Of a DNA stretch of 64,000 nucleotides, positions 46,498 through 54,521 are shown one piece after another. Both the position numbers and the translations under genes were made by a program. This stretch comes from Pseudomonas iridis (GTDB lineage Bacteria > Pseudomonadota > Gammaproteobacteria > Pseudomonadales > Pseudomonadaceae). Under the pieces are notes generated by a model. The model had not been told where the DNA came from. It worked only from the letters and a program-made list of their open reading frames with translations, and searched no databases. How positions within the stretch are numbered: the stretch's first letter is position 1; each line of letters opens with the position of its first letter. The DNA lies in the NCBI RefSeq assembly GCF_017980685.1, contig NZ_JACXXO010000013.1:81528-145527 (forward strand), written 5' to 3'.

Positions 46498-46815
46498 TCA
46501 ACTGGGTAGCTGGGTTGGTGCGGATAGGCTCTTCAGTGCGCTTCTTACAAGTGCACACTCCAACGCAAACGCGAATGATCTGTTTTCTGCATCGGCAGGC
46601 AAAACGGCAGCAGCAACATTAGAGATATTCCGGCCTTGCGCGTCGTAATTACTCTTCCCTAAAGGCCTGAGCAGTGCGCGACTAATCTTGGCAAACCCCT
46701 GCTTAACGAGCATGGTAAGTTTGTCGAAAACATCCTCATGCGTTTCCGCAAGAAACTTGCCTTGGTTGCGCAGGCTGGTTTGCTGGCACGCGTCCATTTC
46801 CCTGGATACGATCAT
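46498..46815 (-). CDS. Possible small protein on the minus strand
   Basis: An open frame of about 105 codons reads well (from MIVSREMDACQQTSLRNQGK to APTQLPS). It does not look like a shadow of the integrase frame, which is hard to recognise before about 46840. I recognise no family and see no convincing ribosome-binding site, so it may be chance. It could be a remnant of the same prophage as the integrase fragment. Confidence 0.25.
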   Translation of the reverse strand: MIVSREMDACQQTSLRNQGKFLAETHEDVFDKLTMLVKQGFAKISRALLRPLGKSNYDAQGRNISNVAAAVLPADAENRSFAFALECALVRSALKSLSAPTQLPS

Positions 46816-47256
46816 CTGCCGAGGGTCAGGCGCAGCGCTGATGACGCGGCGTGGATCCGGTTCAAAGTGACCGAGGAACTCCAGGCCGTTATCGGCCGGT
46901 GCCGGGATGACATCGTGTCGCCTTACCTGATCCATCGCCGGACAGACCGTAAAAAGCAGAAGCAGACGCAGACGAAGGACCACCGGACACAGGTCGAAGA
47001 GCGATATTTAACGCGAGCCTTCAAGGAGGCGCCGAAAGTGGCGGGTTGTTACAAGGGATGGGAGGAAGAGGAAATGCCAGGCTTCCATGAAGTGCGGGCG
47101 CTGTCGCTGCACCTGTACCAGAAAGCCGGAAAGGACGGTTAGAAGATCGCCGGCCACGCTAACGAGACCATGACGAAGAACTACCACAAGAACGATGACG
47201 AAATCGTCGGGTAGGAGGCAATTCCAGACCTGAGCGTCAGCGAAATCACCGGGTAG
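46738..47256 (+). pseudogene. Degenerate phage-type tyrosine integrase (C-terminal remnant)
   Basis: The plus frame encodes the catalytic C-terminal part of a lambdoid-type integrase: ELQAVIGRCRDDIVSPYLIHRR, YLTRAFKEA, FHEVRALSLHLYQKAGKDG. After a stop at 47140-47142 the frame continues with KIAGHANETMTKNYHKNDDEIV, where Tyr and His of the active site are kept. Stops follow again at 47212 and 47254. The N-terminal half is missing. It points toward the tRNA-Pro fragment 90 bp away, the usual position of an integrase beside its att site. It is a remnant of an earlier prophage or island. Confidence 0.8.
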
Positions 47257-47289
47257 TTTTACGCAAGTTTTGCGCGGGTTTTGCGCAGG

Positions 47290-47320
47290 CACAAAAAAGC
47301 CGATCTGATTGATCGGCTTA
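47290..47320 (-). terminator. Intrinsic terminator beside the tRNA-Pro fragment
   Basis: AAGCCGATC and GATCGGCTT pair with a five-base loop. On the minus strand the stem is followed by TTTTTT. It lies just after the 3' end of the tRNA fragment and so would have ended the tRNA transcript. Confidence 0.88.
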
Positions 47321-47345
47321 AGTGTCTGATTTTACTCAGTAAATA

Positions 47346-47390
47346 TGGTCGGGACGGAGTGATTCGAACACTCGACCCCTAGCACCCCAT
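47346..47390 (-). other. Attachment site: 3' 45 nt of a tRNA-Pro(GGG) gene
   Basis: On the minus strand this segment begins at the anticodon loop (ATGGGGT, anticodon GGG). It continues through the anticodon-stem 3' strand, a five-base variable region, a perfect T-arm (GAGTG-TTCGAAT-CACTC), the acceptor strand CGTCCCG, discriminator A and CCA. The 5' half of the tRNA is absent from the bases that follow (47391 onward). A half-tRNA with an integrase on each side is the signature of an att core. The intact tRNA would lie at the other end of the element, outside the window. Confidence 0.88.
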
Positions 47391-47550
47391 CTCCTTTTTC
47401 ATACTTCTTGAAAGCTTCCAAAATTTTACTCTGGATTTTTCTAAGCTAGTATTTACTTGAGCTCCAGCGGTGTTCTGCTCTACGAGAGTCCAGTAACGTC
47501 CATCAAGAGCCGACGTTTTTGTGGGGGTAAAAGTAGGGGGAGTCCATTCC

Positions 47551-49006
47551 ATGGCCAAAATCACCATCAAAGAACTCGAGTCGCTGACCGTCAATGATGC
47601 CGGCCGGATCCTCCGCGAGGATGGTAATCTCGCCGGTCGAATCTCAGTCCGCAAGGACGGCGTGTCAGTCAGCTTTTTCTATCGTTATCGCTGGGGCGAG
47701 CAGAACAAAGAGTACGCCTGCGGAACCTGGCCGCGCAAATCCCTGACGGACATCCGCAAGGCACGCAACCAAGCCCGGGCGCTCATCGATGAGCAAATCA
47801 ATCCTAACGAGCAAAAGAAGACCGCCAAGACACAGGCATACGCCGCGGCTGATATAGAGGCCAAACAGGTAAAGACGTCGAAGGCGCAAACACTGACCGT
47901 CCAGGATCTGGCCAAGGCCTGGCTGTTGGATGGCGTCGCGCGTAAAGACGGCAATGCCGAGTTGCAACGACGCTTTAACAAGGACCTTTTGCCAGCACTC
48001 GGCAAGACCGTAGTGAGCAGCGTCTCCGAACACGATGTTCGGGCGCTGATCCGAGCAGTGGTCAACCGCGGTGCTCACCGGCAAGCCATCAGTTTCTTCG
48101 CCGACCTCACTCAGATGTTCAGCTGGGCCAGAAAGCGTCAACCTTGGCGGGCGTTGCTGGTTGAGGGTAATCCGACGGAACTGGTCGACATCTCCCCCTT
48201 GATCCCTGCCGACTACGAAGCCGAAAGAAGCCGCATCCTTTCCCCAACTGAGCTGTTGGAACTGCACAACCGTTTCCAGCAAATGACCGCCGATTACGGC
48301 GCCCTCCCCGCGGGCCAAAAATACGACGGCATTCGTCCGCTAAAGAAGGAAACGCAGCTCGCGCTCTGGATTAGCCTGGGCACGCTGTGCCGAATTGGTG
48401 AATTGCTGCAGGCCGAATGGAAAAATGTCGATCTGGACCAGCAAACCTGGTTCCTCCCCAGCGAAAACGTCAAAGGCACCCGCGGCAAGAAACAGGACCA
48501 CCATATCTTCCTCTCCTCCTTCGCCTTGCATTTCTTTCAGGAACTCAAGACCCTGACGGGAGACTCCCTGTGGTGCTTTCCGAACAAGCAGGATGATGGG
48601 CACGTGGACGTGAAGGTGGTGAGCAAACAGGTGGGCGATCGCCAAGCCCGGTTCAAAAACCGCAAGGCCCTCTCCAGACGGCATCACGACGACACCCTGG
48701 TCCTGGCCGACGGCCAGAACGGTGACTGGACGCCGCATGACCTGCGCCGCACGGGCGCGACCATGATGCAGGCTTTGGGTGTCAGCCTGGACGTCATCGA
48801 TCGCTGCCAAAACCATGTGCTGGCCCGGCTCTCGGGTGAGACGCCATTACTTGCACCACGACTATGCCGCCGAGAAGAAAAACGCCTGGAACCTGTTGGG
48901 CGACCGACTCAGTGCTGTTTTGTCCTCAACCTACGAGCACCCACCGACCGAGTCGATGATTTCTTTTCCAGCGTACGCCGCAACTGGATCCCTACCGCCG
49001 TCATAA
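47551..49006 (+). pseudogene. Island tyrosine recombinase (P4-like integrase), frameshifted
   Basis: ATG 47551 opens a P4-type integrase with an N-terminal arm-binding domain, then the catalytic domain with Arg in TLCRIGELLQAEWKNV and the HxxR in TPHDLRRTGATMM. After NHVLA the reading frame shifts: the family's end with the nucleophile Tyr, GSRVRRHYLHHDY, is in the next frame. Removing one C from the CCC at 48824-48826 joins the two halves into ~485 residues. As read, the protein would lack the nucleophile and end at 49020 with unrelated residues. It is either a true inactivation or a sequencing indel in a homopolymer. Confidence 0.85.
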
Positions 49007-49363
49007 GTAGACAGATTTAGTACTGCGTACTCATAGCGTCGTAAAGATCGCCAAGCGTTTTCTTCAGGTCGATTCCGGCCCGACTTGAGGGGTAGAAATC
49101 CACCGGGGTGCTCGATCAGTACGCTGCGCAATAACACCGATACCCCAGCCCAAGATCTTCAGGATAGTGCGATCAACCCGCAGTCGGATTGCTGCCTCAC
49201 CTTCAAGCGGATTTTTTTCCACAACGCCTGTTTCACCATCGCTACGTCTGCCTGTGCCGCAAGAGCCATCCTGCCACCCTGGAGTAGTTGACGCTGGAGC
49301 GCTTTTTCAGCTATGACCATGTTCATGTTGTCGCGGCGAATAACCGCTAATGGGTAGGACGAA
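49007..49363. other. Gap without a recognised gene
   Basis: About 357 bp between the integrase and folD. Minus-strand frames are open for 50-95 codons (49159-49449 and 48931-49137) but show no family features or ribosome-binding sites. I see no clear promoter, RNA gene or repeat. Confidence 0.4.
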
Positions 49364-50264
49364 ATGACCACTACACAACCTTTGGAAAACGCGCTCAACG
49401 CAGAGGCCTCCATAATCGATGGAAAGGCGGTTGCCGAAATCTTGCGCAAGAATGTTGCCGTCGGTGAAGCGCGGCAGAGCCCCCGGGCTGGCTGTCGTAC
49501 TAGTCGGGAGCGATCCTGCCAGCCAAGTTTACGTGAAGACCAAAATGAAGAAGGCGCTTGAGTCCGGCATTGACTCTTTCCCTCATCTGCTCGAAAGCGA
49601 TACGTCCGAAGCAGACCTGCTCAGGCTAATCGACAAGCTGAACAATGACAGCTATGTGCATGGGATATTGGTGCAGCTTCCGCTGCCCGCCCACATCGAT
49701 GAATCGAAGGTTATCGCGGCCATAAATCCCGCCAAGGATGTCGACGGTTTCCATCCGATCAATGTGGGTCTGCTGGGCCAGGGGAAAGCCAAACTGATTC
49801 CCTGCACTCCTCTGGGATGCCTGATGATGTTGAAGGATCAAATCGGTGACCTTAGCGGCAAAAAAGCGGTAATTGTCGGCAGGCCCAACATCGTCCGAAA
49901 GCCAATGGCGAATTTGCTCTTACAGGAAAACTGCACAGTCACGATTGTGCATTCCCGAACGCGAGATCTCATCGCTGAATGTCGTCAGGCCGACATCCTG
50001 GTGGTAGCGATTGGGCGGGCGGAGTTTATTGATGCAAGGGCGATCAAGCCGGGTGCAGTGGTCATTGACGTTGGCATCAACAGAGTCGAGAAAAACGGAG
50101 TTTCGGTTTTAGTCGGTGATGTCGATTTCGACTCTGCCAAGGACATCGCGGCGGCCATGACTCCAGTTCCTGGCGGCGTTGGTCCTATGACCGTTGCTTG
50201 TTTGATGAGAAATACTCTGACAGCTGCAGAGGCGATTGAGAGTAATACTGCTGCACAGTTTTGA
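49364..50264 (+). pseudogene. folD: FolD (methylenetetrahydrofolate dehydrogenase/cyclohydrolase), frameshifted near the start
   Basis: The N-terminal FolD start (SIIDGKAVAEILRKNVA) is in one frame from ATG 49364. The rest (RGRAPGLAVVLVGSDPASQVYVKTK, GILVQLPLP, DVDGFHP, PCTPLGCL, GRPNIVRKPMANLLL, DVGINR, TPVPGGVGPMT) is in the next frame. One extra base at about 49460-49470 explains it. The active-site Lys (in VYVKTK) is kept. The NADP loop reads NIVRKPM where most FolD proteins have NIVGRPM. It is probably an accessory copy, the housekeeping gene being elsewhere. If the shift is a sequencing error it would be a 300-aa working enzyme. Confidence 0.85.
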
Positions 50265-50828
50265 TCACGGGCAGATCACCGCCAACAAGGCTCAGCCGAA
50301 CACAAAACTTGCTCAGTTACTGACCATTGCATTGCACACCCTGTATTCCGTAGTGTTCGGGCCAATATCCACAGGTGTATCCCCGTTTTTTGTGGATAGC
50401 TTTGAGGCGAATATGAACACTCCTAAGAAACGCAGAGCAGAACTACCGATACACGGAGAGTTTCCGTCGGCGTTATGTGGACAAGCTGATGGATAAGCTG
50501 TCGATGATTCGTAACCGAGGAACTCCTCAGATACACAAAGTGCCAAAGCGCGAGGTCGACAGATTGGAAAGCCTCGGAATTTTGGCGTTGTAAAAACTTA
50601 CGTCGGGAGGCCTGTTCTAACGGGCTGGTTTGGAGCCTGCCTTCTAACTCACCTCGATTTGCGTTAAGACGATGACAACACGCCGAGCGGGGTAGTCCAA
50701 GCAGTCATTCAATGCGTCTATAAACGTAGGGTCGATTCAGCTGGATGCGTTTTTTTGATTTCAAACCCTTCCGAAGGGTAATAGATTACTTATTGAGCAT
50801 TTCGTAAAAAAGCGTAACATTCCCAACC
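50265..50828. other. Gap with no recognised gene
   Basis: This 564-bp stretch is mostly unassigned. An open frame at about 50450-50593 reads like a coding remnant (RRYVDKLMDKLSMIRNRG, KREVDRLESLGIL) but lacks a start and a known family. Its right end contains the promoter region of the ArsR gene, including the palindrome at 50765. Confidence 0.4.
50765..50779. promoter_or_regulatory. Palindrome upstream of the ArsR-type gene (possible operator)
   Basis: ACCCTTC and its inverted copy GAAGGGT form a near-perfect palindrome about 50 bp before the ArsR start codon. ArsR-type regulators usually bind such repeats overlapping their own promoters. This is position and symmetry only. Confidence 0.4.
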
Positions 50829-51125
50829 ATGATACTCGAACAGCTCAAAGCCTTGGGCAATGACACTCGCATGCTAATGATGGAGTGGCTCAAAGACCCA
50901 CTCAGTAATTTCCCACCTCAGGATCACGGCGATCCTGCGATAGGAGTGTGCGTAACCCACTTGCAGCACAAGGCCGGGCTTTCACCTTCTACCGCGTCTG
51001 CACATTTAGCTATCTTGCAACGTGCAGGCTTCGTGCTAACCACCCGTATCGGTAAGTGGACTTACTACCGGCGCAATGAGCAGGCTATTGATGACTTTGC
51101 GGCTAGGCTGATCATCGAATTGTAA
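50829..51125 (+). CDS. ArsR-family transcriptional regulator
   Basis: This 98-aa winged-helix protein has the ArsR fold: LKALGNDTRMLMMEWLKDP, a recognition helix in LQHKAGLSPSTASAHLAILQRAGFV, then a wing GKWTYYRRNEQAI. It has only one cysteine (in GVCVTHL), so the ELCVC-type metal site is missing and it is probably not a metal sensor. It lies 55 bp upstream of an alcohol dehydrogenase/quinone reductase gene that it probably controls. ATG 50829. Confidence 0.88.
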   Translation: MILEQLKALGNDTRMLMMEWLKDPLSNFPPQDHGDPAIGVCVTHLQHKAGLSPSTASAHLAILQRAGFVLTTRIGKWTYYRRNEQAIDDFAARLIIEL

Positions 51126-51180
51126 TTTTTAAATTTTCATTTCGTTATTTCGCGTAATTAGAAAACATAAGGAAACCCCT

Positions 51181-52191
51181 ATGAGCAGCAAAACTATCTT
51201 CGTCCAACCCGGTGGCGGCTATGAAAAGGTTTTGGTTGGCAGCAGCGAAGTCCGAGCCGCAGCGCGTGGCGAAATCACCGTACGCCTCCACGCCAACTCG
51301 CTCAACTACCACGACTTCGCGGTGGTCAGCGGTATGTGGGGCCCTAGCGAAAAACGCATCCCCATGGCCGATGGTGCAGGTGAAGTCATTGCTGTCGGCC
51401 CAGATGTCACTGAATTCAAGGTGGGTGACTCGGTCGTCAGCACCTTCTTCCCGGAGTGGATCGACGGTGTGCCACTGGTTGAAGGCTTTGTCAGCGTGCC
51501 AGGCGATGGCATTGACGGCTACGCTCGTGAGCAAGTGACGGCCAAAGCCACATCGTTCACCCTCGCGCCTACTGCCTACAGCCATGCTGAAGCGTCGACG
51601 CTTACCACCGCAGGCCTTACTGCATGGCGCGCCCTGATGGCCGATGACTCACTCAAACCGGGCGACACCGTGCTCGTCCAAGGCACTGGTGGCGTTTCAA
51701 TTTTCGCCCTGCAGTTCGCTAAAATGGCCGGTGCTACCGTCATTGCTACCTCTTCAAGCGACGAAAAACTTGAACGTCTGAAAGCGCTAGGCGCTGATCA
51801 TGTAATCAATTACCGCAAAGACCTTAACTGGGGCGAAACTGCACGCGCTCTAACGGGTGGCCGTGGTGTTGACCACATCATCGAAGTCGGCGGCCCTGCG
51901 ACGCTTGAACAATCGATGATTGCAATTCGGGTTGCTGGTCACATTTCCATCATCGGGATATTGAGTGGCGTAAGCGGTGCAATGAATTTTGTACCGGCAC
52001 TGATCAAGCAAGTGCGTCTGCAGGGTGTATTGGTGGGTAGCCGCAGCCAGCAGCAAGACATGATCCGAGCCATCAATGCTAATGGCATGCGCCCGATTAT
52101 TGATCGTCATTTCCCATTGAGCGAGATTGTCGAAGCGTTCAAGTATCAGGAAACCAACCAGCATTTCGGCAAAATCTGTCTGGATATCTGA
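51181..52191 (+). CDS. NAD(P)-dependent alcohol dehydrogenase/quinone oxidoreductase (MDR family)
   Basis: This 336-aa medium-chain reductase has NYHDFAVVSGMWG and IPMADGAGEVIAVG. Its nucleotide fold is VLVQGTGGVSIFALQFAKMAGATVIATSSS. The usual catalytic-zinc cysteines are absent, so it is likely a zinc-independent quinone/enone reductase. It lies after the ArsR gene with an AAGGAAA site before ATG 51181, forming a two-gene redox-stress-like unit by analogy. Confidence 0.88.
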   Translation: MSSKTIFVQPGGGYEKVLVGSSEVRAAARGEITVRLHANSLNYHDFAVVSGMWGPSEKRIPMADGAGEVIAVGPDVTEFKVGDSVVSTFFPEWIDGVPLVEGFVSVPGDGIDGYAREQVTAKATSFTLAPTAYSHAEASTLTTAGLTAWRALMADDSLKPGDTVLVQGTGGVSIFALQFAKMAGATVIATSSSDEKLERLKALGADHVINYRKDLNWGETARALTGGRGVDHIIEVGGPATLEQSMIAIRVAGHISIIGILSGVSGAMNFVPALIKQVRLQGVLVGSRSQQQDMIRAINANGMRPIIDRHFPLSEIVEAFKYQETNQHFGKICLDI

Positions 52192-52397
52192 ACGCGCATG
52201 AGTGGGCATGAGCAGACCTTAAGTTTCGCCATGTGATTAGCCCTTCAACGGCTTGCCAAGGTACATCAACCGGGCTTTCTCCCGGCCCACCCACTTCGCA
52301 GTAAGACTAAACGGCATAGCGTGTTCTACACGTCGGGCGACCTCAATATGCTGCCGGCCATGCCGATAGACTTGTCATGATCCAAAAGGGATTTCCC

Positions 52398-53710
52398 GTG
52401 TTCAATACCAAAATCAAGAAACAGCTTCAGTCTCAGACAGCCGAGCTATCGGAGCTGCGCCAACTACGCGATGGGCTGAACCGTGAAATGCTAACGTTGA
52501 GTATCGATTCGACGTTTAAAATTATCTCATTCAACGAAAATTTTGCAGAGGCTTTGGGCTACCCCCAGGATCGGCTCCTAGGTCGTGCCATGGCCGATAT
52601 TGTTCCGCAGTACGTAGCCAAGCTTCCGTGCTTTCACAACTTTCGAGCAGCTGTCGCCGCAGGCAACTCCATCACTGACGAGTACAGGTACTTGCATGCT
52701 GACGGTTCATTGGTGTGGCTTCATGCACATTGGCAGCCTATAGCGGATGCGACTGGCCGGTTGAGTCATATCACGTGCTATGCGACGAACATTACCTCTC
52801 GAGTGGAAAAAGCATCGGAAAACGCCTCCTTCATTGACGCACTGCTTCGTTCGACGGTGGTGATCGAGTTCGATCTCACCGGGCAGGTTCTCATGGCTAA
52901 TGAGCAATTTTTAAAATCGATGGGCTACAGTTTGAGCCAAGCTAAAGGCAGTCACCATCGTATTTTCTGCAAGCCAGAGGAAGTCTCATCCCAAAAATAC
53001 AAAGACTTTTGGTCAACTTTGAACAAGGGAGAGTTTGTTGCAGGTCGATTTGAACGTATTGACAGTCGTGGTCAAACCGTATGGCTGGAAGCGACGTACA
53101 ATCCGGTTTATGACACCGAAGGAGCACTCTGCAAAGTCGTTAAATTTGCAGCGGTAGTCACCGATCAAATTGCCCGTGAGCAAGAGATCAGTAAAGCCGC
53201 TCAAACTGCATTTGAAATTTCCCAGCAGACGGATGTTAGTGCTCAGCGGGGGCACTCGTAGTCAACGACACTATGCATACCATGAGTAAAATTGCTGTTG
53301 ATATGCAGACTGCCTCTGGCGGGGTCGAAGCGCTCGGTAAGCAGTCATTGTTGATCAGCTCCATCATTCAGACGATTAGTAGTATTGCCCAACAAACCAA
53401 CTTGTTGGCATTGAATGCTGCGATTGAAGCTGCTCGCGCAGGTGAGCAGGGTCGAGGCTTTGCGGTCGTGGCTGATGAAGTTCGACAATTGGCTGGGCGC
53501 ACCAGCACTGCTACTGAAGAAATCGCATCGGTTGTCTTGCAGAACCAGAAGCTGGTGGATGAGACCGTAGCCGAGATGGCAAACAGCAAGTTTCAAGCAG
53601 AGCAAGGCCTTGAACTTGCCACGCAGGCAGGCCAGGTAATTGTTGAGATTCAGGATGGCGCCAAGAGAGTAGTCGACGCGGTCGGCAGGTTTGCGACTCA
53701 GGTGGCTTAG
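52398..53710 (+). pseudogene. BdlA-like PAS-PAS chemoreceptor (cytoplasmic MCP), frameshifted
   Basis: The reading frame has two PAS domains (about residues 30-130 and 145-255; SIDSTFKIISFNENFAEALGY and VVIEFDLTGQVLMANEQF), no TM segment, and a methyl-accepting signalling tip in the next frame (NLLALNAAIEAARAGEQGRG, FAVVADEVRQLA). The frame breaks at GGGGG about 53247-53251: with one G less the two halves join through AQRGALVVNDT. The layout matches BdlA, the biofilm-dispersal receptor of Pseudomonas. GTG 52398 has AAGGGA upstream; ATG 52377 is also in frame. As it stands, translation would stop at 53261 without the signalling domain. Confidence 0.85.
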
Positions 53711-53924
53711 AAAACGCAGTCACGCTACGGCAGCGTTTCCGATAGCCCGAATGATCGTTTTGAGAAAATGTGTAGTGGTTCTCTCACCGGCTCGGGCATT
53801 AGTCCTGAGACTGTTGGGGCTGATTGAAAATATCACCCAACACAGCAGGGGTATGATTTTCTAGAACATGCCCAGACGCGTTAAGTTGCTTTAAGATGAT
53901 ATGTCAATCACTGGGGCTCTGAAA

Positions 53925-54377
53925 ATGATCAACGCAGAACTGCTGAAACTGGTGGTTGAAGCATCCAACGATGGCATCGTGGTAGCAGAGCAGGAAGGCG
54001 ACGAAAACATCCTGATCTATGCCAACCCAGCCTTTCAGCGCCTGACGGGGTACAGCGTTGACGACATCCTGTACCAGGACTGCCGTTTCCTGCAGGGTGA
54101 TGACTGCGACCAAGCCGGCTTGACAGTAATCCGCGAGGCGATAAGGAACCTTCTCCCCTGCCGACAAGTCGTTCACAACTATCGCAAGGACGGCAGCGCC
54201 TTCTGGAACGAGCTTTCGATTACCCCGGTATTCAATGACAACGATCAACTCACCTACTTCATCGGTATCCAGAAGGACGTCAGCGTAGAAGTTGAGGCTA
54301 AGGAGCGAGTGCGTGAACTGGAAGGCGAAGTCGCACAGCTGAAGATACAACTGGCTCAATTGCAAACTAAAGCTTAA
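53925..54377 (+). CDS. Short LOV photoreceptor protein
   Basis: This 150-aa protein is a LOV domain with short flanking helices: DASNDGIVVAE-like entry (VVEASNDGIVVAEQEGDENI), the photoactive Cys in YQDCRFLQGDD, NYRKDGSAFWNELSITPVF and YFIGIQKDVS. A C-terminal helix (KERVRELEGEVAQLKIQLAQLQ) is probably a dimer coiled coil. It closely resembles the short LOV proteins of P. putida (PpSB1/PpSB2), which sense blue light through flavin. ATG 53925 is chosen from that alignment; ATG 53901 is in frame. Confidence 0.92.
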   Translation: MINAELLKLVVEASNDGIVVAEQEGDENILIYANPAFQRLTGYSVDDILYQDCRFLQGDDCDQAGLTVIREAIRNLLPCRQVVHNYRKDGSAFWNELSITPVFNDNDQLTYFIGIQKDVSVEVEAKERVRELEGEVAQLKIQLAQLQTKA

Positions 54378-54521
54378 ATATATGCGCACTTCAGAGCGCG
54401 TGTAGCGTTGCCATTAGCTCTTCGGGTAGGTAGTGGCTAGGCCTATTTTTCCTGGGGACGCACAAGCAACCCGCCCACCTCGCCCTGCATCGTATGCGTC
54501 CGGGCATCACGTCTTGCGTGA

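Noticed and set aside
50236..50496. Open frame after folD
   Set aside because: No family likeness or ribosome-binding site; a nearby coding-like remnant is in another frame and lacks a start.
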